A DNA stretch of 64,000 bases from Desulfovibrio litoralis DSM 11393 (GTDB taxonomy: Bacteria; Desulfobacterota; Desulfovibrionia; Desulfovibrionales; Desulfovibrionaceae), in contig NZ_FRDI01000004.1 of assembly GCF_900143255.1 (NCBI RefSeq), forward strand, positions 161,233 to 225,232, in the 5' to 3' direction. Below are positions 27,608-35,903 of the stretch, one piece after another. Position numbers and translations under genes: made by a program. Within the stretch, counting starts at the first letter, position 1, and every line of letters begins with the position of its first letter. The notes beneath the pieces were generated by a model. That model ran no database searches and was not told the origin of the DNA. It saw only the letters and a list, made by a program, of their open reading frames with translations.

Positions 27608-28894
27608 ATGACATCTTCACAAAACCTGCGTACGGTAAAAGTTTTCCGTTATGATCCGGAAAAAAAAGACGCAGGACACTTTGATACATATTCGTTGAAT
27701 ATTGAACACCCGGAAATAACGACAATTCTTGATGTTCTAATTCGGTTACAGAAAGAACAAGATTCATCTTTGTCTTTTCGCTTTGCTTGTCGTGTAAATA
27801 TGTGTGGTTCATGCGGTATGGTCATTAATGGACGCGAAGGATTGGCATGTAAAACAAACGTAAGTGATGTGCCTGCCGGTCAAGATATAACTTTGCGTCC
27901 ATTAAACCACTTTCCGGTCATTAAAGACCTTGTTGTGGATATGGGACCTTTCTTTGAAAAATATGAAGACACACTTCCGTTTTTTGAGCCAAAAGAACAA
28001 CGTGATGAACCTTATGTTATCTTACCTAGCAATAAGAAGCGTATAGATATAGGTATGGCAACCGACTGTATTGCTTGCGGCTGTTGTGTTTCAAGTTGTA
28101 CTATGGTTAACAATCATGAGGGATATTCAGGTCCGGCGGCTCTTAACCGTGCCTTTACCTTGCTCGCAGATGAGCGTGATGCTTTATTTGTTCCAAGATT
28201 AACCAGAGCCTTAGATTCTTGTTACAATTGTCGTACGGAATTTAACTGTACCGAAGTTTGTCCAAAACAGATCAGTGGCACACGTGCGATTAAATATATA
28301 CAACGTCTTGCGGTTACTCACCTTAAAGATATAGCACCAATTGAAGCTCACCCGGCTGAAGAGTTACCACCTAAACCGCCGAAAGAAGAAAGCACAGCTT
28401 CTTGTTGTTGTCATGCTAAACACGAAGAAGTTGATCCTTCACGTCGTAGTTTTTTAAGAAGTACAGCCGGTTTGATTAGCGTCGGTACCGCTCTTGCCCT
28501 TGGCGGAGTTCTTGGTGTTGCCGCAGTAGGTCCGACCTTAAACGATCAGCCGAAACAATGGGTATCGGTTGGTTCTGTTGATGGTTTTGCAATTGGAAGT
28601 ATCAATACAGTAATGTTGAAATATACAAGAAAAAACGCTTTCCACAAACAAGATGTTCAACAACCAGTTTTGGTACGTCGCGACACTGAAAAAGATTTTG
28701 TGTTATTTAGCAGTAGTTGTCCACATTTGGGCTGTTCTGTTTCTTGGGATAATGTCAGTGAACGCTTTAAATGTGCATGCCACGGCGGAGCTTTTGATAG
28801 AGACGGTAAAGTGTTGGCCGGTCCGCCACCACGCCCTCTTGACCGCTTACAGTGGAGAGTAGAAGACAATATTGTCAAGGTGGAGGTAGTATAA
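27608..28894 (+). CDS. Fusion of SdhB iron-sulfur protein and Rieske protein
   Basis: 428 residues in two parts. Residues 1-235 are an SdhB/FrdB: plant-type [2Fe-2S] cysteines C61, C66, C69, C81; then C154, C157, C160, C164 and C208, C214, C218 for the [4Fe-4S] and [3Fe-4S] centres. A linker with SCCCHAKH (265-272) leads to a twin-arginine motif SRRSFLR (278-284) and one hydrophobic helix (about 284-308). Residues 315-428 are a Rieske domain with CPHLGC (371-376) and CACHGG (389-394). The topology is consistent: SdhB in the cytoplasm, one crossing, Rieske outside. No frameshift separates the parts. The stop codon overlaps the cytochrome b start by one base. Confidence 0.93.
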   Translation: MTSSQNLRTVKVFRYDPEKKDAGHFDTYSLNIEHPEITTILDVLIRLQKEQDSSLSFRFACRVNMCGSCGMVINGREGLACKTNVSDVPAGQDITLRPLNHFPVIKDLVVDMGPFFEKYEDTLPFFEPKEQRDEPYVILPSNKKRIDIGMATDCIACGCCVSSCTMVNNHEGYSGPAALNRAFTLLADERDALFVPRLTRALDSCYNCRTEFNCTEVCPKQISGTRAIKYIQRLAVTHLKDIAPIEAHPAEELPPKPPKEESTASCCCHAKHEEVDPSRRSFLRSTAGLISVGTALALGGVLGVAAVGPTLNDQPKQWVSVGSVDGFAIGSINTVMLKYTRKNAFHKQDVQQPVLVRRDTEKDFVLFSSSCPHLGCSVSWDNVSERFKCACHGGAFDRDGKVLAGPPPRPLDRLQWRVEDNIVKVEVV

Positions 28895-30297
28895 TGAACT
28901 TTTTAAAAAGTATTGGGTGGGAAACTCACTTAAAACCATTTTTATATAAGAAGCTTCCACAAAAAACAGGGTGGAGTGCTGTTCTTGGTACTTTGTGTGC
29001 TGTTGCCTTTATCATTATGACTATTACCGGCATGATCTTGGCGTTTTATTATGTTCCGTCTCCTGATAAGGCTTGGGACTCTGTCCAATTTATTACCAAT
29101 GAAGTTCCTTTTGGTAGCCTTGTTCGTGGTCTGCATCATTGGGGTGCCGGAACAATGGTTTTATTGGTTTTTTGCCATCTTATGATTAACTACTTAAATG
29201 GTAGTTTTATGGCTCCTCGTCAAATAACTTGGGTAACCGGAGCATTTTTATTTTTTGTTGTTCTTGGTCTTGGTTTTACCGGTTATTTGCTTCCTTGGGA
29301 TATGAAAGCATATTGGGCAACAATAGTAGGAGCAAATATTCCGAATTCTTATCCCGGTATTGGTAATTTTATTACCCGCTTTATACTTGGCGGTGATGGC
29401 ATGTCAGGGTTTACCCTCTCTCGTTTTTATGCTGTCCATACACTTATCCTTCCGGCTTGTTTGCTTATATTTATGGCAATGCATATTTATCTTATTAGAG
29501 TGCATAACCTTTCAGACCCTAGAGAACGTGTTGCCGGTGAAAAATTACCGGAAGAAACAGGTAAGCCATATAGATTTTTTCCAGAGCATATGAATAGATC
29601 AAGTATTGCTATGGCTATCTTGTTAGTTGGTTTGTTTTCTCTAGCTTATTTTGTTCCGGTTCATATGGAAGATAAAGCGGGAACTTTTATTGCTGATTAC
29701 CTGCCTAGACCGGAATGGTATTATATGTGGTTGTTCCAGTTGTTGACCTATTTTTCTGGTACATGGGATATGATAGGCAGCTTGGTTATACCAATAGGTG
29801 GTGCTTTACTTGTATTGTTTGTTCCTTTTATCAGCGAAAGTCGTATGAAGGGTATAATCAATAGACCAATATCTCTTGCTATTGGTACAACCTTTATAGT
29901 TTGTGTTACCTTCCTTACTGTTATGGCTTATCAAGAGGCTAAACCCTATAATAAAACTATAGTGATACCTTCAGGAACCTTGACAACGGAACAAAAAGCC
30001 GGGCTTAAAATATTTGTAGAACGTGAATGTGCATATTGTCATAATATTTTAGGAAAGGGCGGACACCGCACAGGCCCCGATCTTAGCAATGTTGTGCGTA
30101 AACACAGAACAGCCAAGTATCTGGCTAATTACATAGAAAAGCCAACCTCAGTATTTCCATCAAGTACTATGCCGGCTTATGCCTTAAAACCAGAGGAGTT
30201 AAACAATCTGGCAGCCTTCATTCTTTCTTTGGATTTTAAAAAGAACGGGCAACCAATTGAAGTTTCCACGGAAGAACTACGCAAAAGTTGGAAATAA
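28894..30297 (+). CDS. Cytochrome b with C-terminal cytochrome c domain
   Basis: Membrane quinol-oxidising subunit of a Rieske/cytochrome b complex, 467 residues. Heme ligands are H81-X13-H95 and H182-X14-H197; X14 in the second pair is b6-like. The Qo-site PEWY is at 273-276. Helices continue to about 345. A monoheme c domain follows with CAYCH (379-383) and distal M426 in STMPAY, expected in the periplasm. ATG 28894 shares its A with the fusion-gene stop codon; an upstream ATG 14 codons earlier lies inside that gene and is rejected. Together with the Rieske domain this completes a quinol:cytochrome c oxidoreductase. Confidence 0.92.
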   Translation: MNFLKSIGWETHLKPFLYKKLPQKTGWSAVLGTLCAVAFIIMTITGMILAFYYVPSPDKAWDSVQFITNEVPFGSLVRGLHHWGAGTMVLLVFCHLMINYLNGSFMAPRQITWVTGAFLFFVVLGLGFTGYLLPWDMKAYWATIVGANIPNSYPGIGNFITRFILGGDGMSGFTLSRFYAVHTLILPACLLIFMAMHIYLIRVHNLSDPRERVAGEKLPEETGKPYRFFPEHMNRSSIAMAILLVGLFSLAYFVPVHMEDKAGTFIADYLPRPEWYYMWLFQLLTYFSGTWDMIGSLVIPIGGALLVLFVPFISESRMKGIINRPISLAIGTTFIVCVTFLTVMAYQEAKPYNKTIVIPSGTLTTEQKAGLKIFVERECAYCHNILGKGGHRTGPDLSNVVRKHRTAKYLANYIEKPTSVFPSSTMPAYALKPEELNNLAAFILSLDFKKNGQPIEVSTEELRKSWK

Positions 30298-30340
30298 CAG
30301 ATTGTTTTAACCTTGAATTTTATAAGAGGAGATCATTAAA

Positions 30341-31222
30341 ATGAAAGAACTTGATTATTCCATAGTAGAAGAAGCCGCAAAGCAACTCTATATTAAAGCT
30401 CTTTGCGATTTACCACCTGATGTGCGTGAAGCTTTAAAAAAAGCTTATGCTCGTGAAACCAACCCCGCTGCTCGCAGTATTTTTGAAGCTATGTTTAAAG
30501 CCATTGAAATAGCAGATACTAAAAAAACACTGATTTGTCAGGATACGGGCTTACCTATTTATAAAGTAAAAATAGGTTCCGGTTATGCGTGGAATGGTGC
30601 CGCTATCAAAAAAAGCCTTTACGAAGGTGCAAAAAGGGCAACTCAAGAGTTTCCATTCCGTAGTAGCTCTACTCACACTATTACTCGTATTAATCCACAA
30701 ACCTCTGTTGGTGTTGGTTTACCAGTCATCTATTTTGATTTTGTAGAAGACTCAGATACTCTTGATATTCTGATGTTACCAAAAGGTTCAGGCTCAGAAA
30801 ATATGAGCAAAATGCAAATGTTTTATCCTCAACATGGGATCAAAGCCGTAAAAAAATTCATTTTAGATACAGTAATTGAATCAGGTGCTAACCCATGCCC
30901 TCCGGGTATTATCGGCGTAGGTCTTGGTGGTACTGCTGACTTGGTTATGAGATTAGCCAAAGATGCAATTGCAAGACCTGTTGGTCAACGCAACCCAGAT
31001 CCAATGTTAGCTGAAATGGAAGTGGAGTTAGAAGACGCTATTAACGCAACGGGTCGTGGACCTATGGGGCTTGGTGGTGATGTTTCCTGTCTTGCCGTTC
31101 ATATAGAAGCCGCCTACACCCACATCACCCAAAATCCTGTGGCTGTTAATACACAATGTTGGCCGGCTCGTCGTGCTCGTGCCATAATCACACCTGAAGG
31201 CAAGGTTACATACGGGTTTTAA
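30341..31222 (+). CDS. Class I fumarate hydratase, alpha subunit
   Basis: Iron-sulfur hydro-lyase subunit of the two-gene TtdA/FumA-N type, converting malate and fumarate. The 293 residues hold the cluster cysteines in ICQDTGLP, GANPCPPG and GGDVSCLAVH and the helix-rich N-terminal half. GAGGAG supports ATG 30341. The tartrate dehydratase family is the alternative, but position next to the succinate/fumarate enzyme makes fumarase most likely. Confidence 0.9.
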   Translation: MKELDYSIVEEAAKQLYIKALCDLPPDVREALKKAYARETNPAARSIFEAMFKAIEIADTKKTLICQDTGLPIYKVKIGSGYAWNGAAIKKSLYEGAKRATQEFPFRSSSTHTITRINPQTSVGVGLPVIYFDFVEDSDTLDILMLPKGSGSENMSKMQMFYPQHGIKAVKKFILDTVIESGANPCPPGIIGVGLGGTADLVMRLAKDAIARPVGQRNPDPMLAEMEVELEDAINATGRGPMGLGGDVSCLAVHIEAAYTHITQNPVAVNTQCWPARRARAIITPEGKVTYGF

Positions 31223-31289
31223 ACTCTAGGTTTTGATTTGTAATTAGGCTAAAAGTTTTTAAAAATTTATTTTGCTTAAAGGAGTTACC

Positions 31290-31883
31290 ATGAGCAAAAC
31301 TCATCACCTTACATCACCTTTTTCAGAAGAGGTTATTCGTTCTTTACATGCCGGTGATATAGTATATTTTGATGGTCCTTTGTTTGGAATTCGCGATCTG
31401 ACACAAATACATATTTTTGATAAGGGAAATCCTCCGCCTGTTAGCCTTGAGGGAATGCCTTGTATTCATACCGCTCCAAGCTTACGTAGAGTTGGCGATA
31501 AGTGGGAAAAAATATGTGTTGGAACAACAACCAGCACTCGTATGGATAGATTTACTCCGGGGTTAATAGGTCAGTATGGCGTGCGTGCAATTATTGGTAA
31601 AGGCGGTCTTTATCAGGGTAGCCTTGATGCCATGAAAAAATATGGTGCTGTTTATCTTGCCATTGTTGGTGGGGCGGCATCATTAGAAACAGAACAGATT
31701 GAAGAAGTCGAAGCGGTGTATTTTGAAGAACTTCACCCAGAGGCTTTATATAGATTTCGTGTGAAAAACTTTGGTCCATTAACTGTTGCCATGGATAGCC
31801 ATGGGGTACATTTATATGATCAAGTTAGTGCTAAAATAAAAGAAAAACTCCCAGAGATATATAAAAAGCTGGGAGTAGAATAA
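31290..31883 (+). CDS. Class I fumarate hydratase, beta subunit
   Basis: Swivel-type C-terminal half of fumarase, 197 residues, with GTTTSTRMDRFTPGLI and IIGKGGL motifs. ATG 31290 is chosen because AAAGGAG lies upstream; the TTG-type start six codons earlier overlaps that site. It follows the alpha subunit by 67 bases and ends the respiratory cluster. Confidence 0.9.
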   Translation: MSKTHHLTSPFSEEVIRSLHAGDIVYFDGPLFGIRDLTQIHIFDKGNPPPVSLEGMPCIHTAPSLRRVGDKWEKICVGTTTSTRMDRFTPGLIGQYGVRAIIGKGGLYQGSLDAMKKYGAVYLAIVGGAASLETEQIEEVEAVYFEELHPEALYRFRVKNFGPLTVAMDSHGVHLYDQVSAKIKEKLPEIYKKLGVE

Positions 31884-32360
31884 GAGTAAACTGTTCTATC
31901 TTGCAAAAATAACTAATTTTTTTTAAGATAGTTGTAGAAATAAAACCTTTTATTCTGTTCAAAAAGATCATGTGGTTTTGTATATTGGTGTTAACAATAG
32001 ATAATAATTTTGATGTTTTTTAAATATGGACAGGGCTCAGGTATTAAATTATAAATTGAATTGTGCATAGGTTTTGCTAGATTTTATTTATATACCTTGT
32101 ACTTATATTTGTCGCAAAGTAGCAACAGAACTATTAGATTTTCAACAGTGTACCATAGTACAAAAATGTTTAGATTTGAGCCCTGGTGTTACCGTGCATA
32201 TTTTTGTCGGTGGTGTCAGGGCTTATTTGGTTTTTGTGGTTTAAGATGTTTTATATTCTACATCAGCAGGTTTAACCGGTGATAAAAGAATGTAGAGCGT
32301 ATTTTTCAATGGTTTTATTTAGTTATGCATAATTTACTATGCCATATCTTGGAGTAGTAT
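31884..32360. other. 477-bp intergenic region with dyads and a repeat relic
   Basis: No credible gene. It contains the palindrome TGTACCATAGTACA (32149-32162), an inverted pair AGCCCTG (32179-32185)/CAGGGCT (32217-32223), and TCTACAT/ATGTAGA. A 26-bp piece at 32229-32254 matches the MITE-like repeat (copy 3, 34252-34277) with two C/T differences, probably a relic. No clear terminator follows the fumarase gene. Confidence 0.5.
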
Positions 32361-34052
32361 ATGAATATTCATTCAGACTCGTTTTATGAAACGTTATTAA
32401 AAATTAATAACATTTTAGTTCGTGAAGTTACCCCAGATGGGCTTTTTAAGAGTATAGCCAAAGTATTAAAGCCGATTATTGGTTTTGATCGTTGTAGCGT
32501 TAGTCTTTATGATTATGAAAACGATAGTTTATCATGGTTTTCACAAGCAGACGGTATTGTTGTTGAAAGTATGGATAGTGTTGATATACCGTTACGTGGT
32601 CCGTTTGCCCGTAAGGCTATTGATACTCGTTTATCAGTAATTGAACCAGACTTAACAAAATGTCCTAAAGATGATGCCGTAACCCAGATGATCAAAGCAG
32701 GTCTTAAGTCTTCTATGGCATTCCCACTGCTTAGTCGCAATAAATCTATTGGCGGTTTGTGTGTCTCTTTTACCAGAACTCTTAGTGAAAACGATGCTCA
32801 ACTAAGATTTTTCTTGGAAAAAATTTCTGTTCAGGTTGCTCTGGCTGTTGAAAACATGCTGATGTATGCCAAGTTAAATAAGAAAAATGAACGGTTAAGC
32901 AGGCAAGTAAATACTTTGCTTAGTGGCGATAATTTGCAACATGAAGAGTCTCGTTTTTTTTACAATTGTCTAACTATGAAAACTTTGATGAGCCAAGTTG
33001 TTCTTTTGGCAAAAAGCGATGCACCTGTGCTGATCTGTGGGGAAACCGGAACGGGAAAAGAATTTATAGCACGCTTTATCCATCGTCAAAGCCTGCGTAA
33101 AGCTTATAACTTTGTAAAAGTGAACTGTCCTGCTATTTCTCCAACTCTTTTTGAAAGTGAACTTTTTGGTCATGCCAAAGGTTCTTTTACCGGTGCTTCT
33201 CAAAGCCGTATGGGGCGTTTTGAATTGGCAAATAACGGCAGTATTTTTCTCGATGAAATAGGGGATTTAGATATTATACTTCAGGCAAAACTTTTACATG
33301 TTTTGCAAGATGCCGTATTAGAAAGAGTTGGCGAAAACCGTTCAATATCAATTAACACACGTTGTATTTCCGCCACCAACGCAGACCTTCATCATTTGAT
33401 GGTTGAAGGAAAGTTTCGCAGAGACCTTTTTTATAGATTAGGTGTAGCTACCGTTCAAGTTCCACCCTTAAGAGATAGAGAAAACGAATTACCTTTTTTA
33501 TTGGAACATATTATGAAAATTCATGCTCATGATATGAATTGTCTTCCGGCGTCTTTTCACCCGGAGGCTTTGCAAATGCTCGAAGACTATCACTGGCCGG
33601 GAAATATCCGAGAACTTTCAAACCTTTTATCTCGCCTACTTATATTAAGTCAAGGTGGTGTAATTGGACCAAGCGAGTTGCTTCCATTGCTTGAACAAAG
33701 TAGCACTCAAAATAGCTTGGAACAAAATTTAAGTACAGGTGCTTATAGAGGAACATTAACGTCTTCAGCGGATAATAAACTTCAAAATACAACAAATGTT
33801 CAATCGATAACTGATGTTACCCCTGTTTTACGAAGAGAAAATGATACCGATTTACACTTAGAAACAAAACAAGACTCTCAGTTTCTTAGCTATGCGGAAA
33901 GGTCGCACCTTGAAAAAGTGCTTGTTATGGCTAAGGGGAAAGTTGGTGGAGCTAAGGGTGCTGCTGTTTTGCTTGGTATTCCTCGTTCTACCTTACAATA
34001 TAAGTTAAGAAAATATAACTTGGTTCCTTCAAAGTATAAAGAAGTAACTTAA
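32361..34052 (+). CDS. Sigma-54-dependent activator with GAF sensor domain
   Basis: 563 residues: an N-terminal GAF domain (about 10-175) for ligand or redox sensing; an AAA+ domain with Walker A GETGTGKE and the contact loop GSFTGA; a linker of about 70 low-complexity residues; and a Fis-type helix-turn-helix at the C-terminus (AAVLLGIPRSTLQYKLRK). There is no receiver domain, so it is a one-component FhlA-like regulator. It lies between the fumarase genes and the sigma-54 promoters at 35441 and 35694, the obvious targets. GGAG precedes ATG 32361. Confidence 0.92.
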   Translation: MNIHSDSFYETLLKINNILVREVTPDGLFKSIAKVLKPIIGFDRCSVSLYDYENDSLSWFSQADGIVVESMDSVDIPLRGPFARKAIDTRLSVIEPDLTKCPKDDAVTQMIKAGLKSSMAFPLLSRNKSIGGLCVSFTRTLSENDAQLRFFLEKISVQVALAVENMLMYAKLNKKNERLSRQVNTLLSGDNLQHEESRFFYNCLTMKTLMSQVVLLAKSDAPVLICGETGTGKEFIARFIHRQSLRKAYNFVKVNCPAISPTLFESELFGHAKGSFTGASQSRMGRFELANNGSIFLDEIGDLDIILQAKLLHVLQDAVLERVGENRSISINTRCISATNADLHHLMVEGKFRRDLFYRLGVATVQVPPLRDRENELPFLLEHIMKIHAHDMNCLPASFHPEALQMLEDYHWPGNIRELSNLLSRLLILSQGGVIGPSELLPLLEQSSTQNSLEQNLSTGAYRGTLTSSADNKLQNTTNVQSITDVTPVLRRENDTDLHLETKQDSQFLSYAERSHLEKVLVMAKGKVGGAKGAAVLLGIPRSTLQYKLRKYNLVPSKYKEVT

Positions 34053-34055
34053 TTA

Positions 34056-34340
34056 GAGACTATTGCACAATAGTCTCTAAGTGGATTTCGCCAGAAAGAT
34101 ACTCTGGAAAGATACTCCGGAAAGAAACTCAAAAAATCAACGAATAATAAGCCACTAAGCTGGCTTTGCCTGACATGAAGATTTGGGGGCTTGGGGCTTC
34201 GGTGTTTCACCAGAAACAAAGGGAAAATTTAATTTTTCTGTGAAATGAGTGGTTTTTGTGGCTTAAGACGTTTTATTCAATGTTTATACAGAGCATAAAA
34301 CGATGAAAAAAGCACGCAAAACGAAGTTCTGCAATGGTCT
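34056..34340 (-). repeat. MITE-like intergenic repeat, copy 3
   Basis: About 285 bp in the opposite orientation to copies 1 and 2, from GAGACTATTGC to GCAATGGTCT. The left end is itself a palindrome (GAGACTATTG-CA-CAATAGTCTC). A 13-bp unit GAAAGATACTCYG is tandemly repeated at 34094-34119. The element begins three bases after the upstream stop codon. Confidence 0.8.
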
Positions 34341-34398
34341 TTATAGAGATAAAGTATACTAGCTTTAAGACATAAATATTTAGGCTATGTTATATAAG

Positions 34399-34455
34399 AA
34401 GAATTGCAGTTCATCATTGTTTTTATACGCCTATGGACTGCAATTCTTGTTTTAT
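34399..34455. terminator. Terminator between the activator and the YihU-like gene
   Basis: A 16-bp stem with one G-T pair, AAGAATTGCAGTTCAT (34399-34414) with ATGGACTGCAATTCTT (34433-34448), is followed by GTTTTATT. The two neighbouring genes converge here. Confidence 0.8.
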
Positions 34456-34503
34456 TGATAAATTATCGTTAAGTTAAGAAGTTGATTATATTTAACTTGA
34501 GCT

Positions 34504-35385
34504 TTATTTTTTTAAGCCTGCGAGTTCATGCATGTGTACCAACATCGCAGTCCAGTCTTCACGACCGCGTCCATGAGTCTGAGCTGTTGTATATACTTGT
34601 AGAGCCGCCGCACCTGTTGCTAACGGAACACCGTCTGTTGCACCAACTTGAATTGCCAAACCTAAATCTTTAGCTGCGAGGTCAAGCATAAAGACCGGGC
34701 TAATATCGCCTTTAAAAACTTTAGCAGGATAACTTGTTGCCAAGTGAGAACGACCGGCAGGAGTTCCCATAAGTATTTTGATTAAAGTTTCTCTATCGAG
34801 GTTGGCTTTATCGCCTAAAGTTAAGGCTTCTGCTGTTAGTACGTTTAATACTATAGACATATAGTTGTTTATAATTTTAGAGCGTATTCCCGCACCATTA
34901 GAACCACAATGATATACAACTTCGCCCATAGCCTCTAAAAGAGGGCGAGCTTTTTCTAAATGTGCGGCATCTCCGCCAACCATAAATATTAAAGTGCCTG
35001 ACCAAGCGTGGTCTGAAGTTCTTCCGACCGGAGCGTCTAACATGGCAAGACCCATTTCTTTAAGACGACTTGCGATGCTTTCTGTTGTTTTTGGAAGGAT
35101 AGTACTGCTATCAATCACAATTGTTCCGGGTTTCATAAGGGCGGCTGCGTTATCTTTACCAAAAAGAACGCTTTCGACATGGGCTCCTGTTGGCAACATG
35201 GTCATAACAACGTCTACGTCTTTCACAACTTCTTGTATAGACTTTGTTGCTATTCCACCGGCTTTAGCGTGCCGTTCCAGTGCAGCGGCTGAAATATCAT
35301 AGCCTTTAACGGTATGCCCGGCTTTTAAAAGGTTACTAACCATTCCTTCACCCATCATTCCAAGACCAATAAATCCTACATTCAT
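34504..35385 (-). CDS. 3-sulfolactaldehyde reductase-like beta-hydroxyacid dehydrogenase (YihU family)
   Basis: 293 residues with an N-terminal Rossmann motif GFIGLGMMG and an all-helical C-terminal domain. The substrate loop reads DAPVGRTS (R122, T123, S124) where GarR-type enzymes have PVSGG; E. coli YihU, as I recall its sequence, also has PVGRTS. Catalytic K170, N173/N174 and the block SPVFMLDLAAKDLG also match YihU. The likely reaction is NAD(P)H-linked interconversion of 3-sulfolactaldehyde and 2,3-dihydroxypropane-1-sulfonate. ATG 35385 has AAGGAG upstream; the frame extends 24 codons further without a site. It is transcribed from a sigma-54 promoter, divergent from a permease. Confidence 0.8.
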   Translation of the reverse strand: MNVGFIGLGMMGEGMVSNLLKAGHTVKGYDISAAALERHAKAGGIATKSIQEVVKDVDVVMTMLPTGAHVESVLFGKDNAAALMKPGTIVIDSSTILPKTTESIASRLKEMGLAMLDAPVGRTSDHAWSGTLIFMVGGDAAHLEKARPLLEAMGEVVYHCGSNGAGIRSKIINNYMSIVLNVLTAEALTLGDKANLDRETLIKILMGTPAGRSHLATSYPAKVFKGDISPVFMLDLAAKDLGLAIQVGATDGVPLATGAAALQVYTTAQTHGRGREDWTAMLVHMHELAGLKK

Positions 35386-35440
35386 AATGTACTCCTTTGT
35401 TGGCACGCCAATGTTCGGCACGCAAGTTTTGAATATATTG

Positions 35441-35456
35441 TGCAATATGTATTCCA
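35441..35456 (-). promoter_or_regulatory. Sigma-54 promoter of the YihU-like gene
   Basis: On the minus strand TGGAATACATATTGCA has GG and GC separated by exactly 10 bases with a good TTGCA -12 element; the -24 element departs from TGGCAC. Transcription would start near 35430, about 45 bases before the start codon. Confidence 0.65.
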
Positions 35457-35515
35457 CTAAAAGAAACTAAGCCATTTCTAAAGAACAAAGCTGCCTTGAT
35501 TTAATAAAAACCAGC

Positions 35516-35573
35516 TTGTGCCAACTGTTGGGTTTATTTTGCAGAAATATGGTCATATTGTGCCAACTTTTGG
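35516..35573. promoter_or_regulatory. Repeated candidate activator sites in the divergent region
   Basis: TTGTGCCAACTGTTGG (35516-35531) and TTGTGCCAACTTTTGG (35558-35573) differ at one base and are offset by 42 bp, four helical turns. The inner CCAACTGTTGG is a palindrome. A related TTGGCACGCCAA palindrome lies at 35400-35411. They sit about 75-115 bp upstream of one sigma-54 promoter and 120-180 bp upstream of the other, as expected of enhancer sites. Confidence 0.55.
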
Positions 35574-35693
35574 TTTGTTTTGGTTGAATAACTATTTTTT
35601 TGCGAAATAACCTTTTGTTAACTATGGATTCAAATCAATTCAAAAAGCTGAAATTCCCATGAAATACGGAGTGATTTTGCTTTGAACAGGTTA

Positions 35694-35710
35694 TTGGCAT
35701 CTTTTTTGCC
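35694..35710 (+). promoter_or_regulatory. Sigma-54 promoter of the SLC13-type permease
   Basis: TTGGCATCTTTTTTGCC has GG at 35696-35697 and GC at 35708-35709, separated by 10 bases. Predicted start is near 35722, leaving a leader of about 180 bases. Confidence 0.75.
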
Positions 35711-35903
35711 TTAACCATAGATAGCATATTATATTAATTTATTGTTTTACTTAAGGTTCGCATGTTTTACCTAAAACAAAAATTAAATCTATTCTAGAAA
35801 TTCAATAAAAGGAGGTTGGGAAATATTTATTGCAAAATGTCGTTTTCATTTTGGTAACGAAACTTAACCCGCTTAAAGCGGCAGTGTGAAATGGAGTAAA
35901 TTT

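Noticed and set aside
32061-32282. 73-codon ORF before the GAF/sigma-54 activator
   Set aside because: Implausible composition (aromatic and Cys-rich), no ribosome-binding site, and overlaps dyads and the repeat relic.
35434-35451. ATATTGTGCAATAT palindrome as a separate operator
   Set aside because: It overlaps the predicted sigma-54 -12 element on the minus strand and is more simply explained by it.
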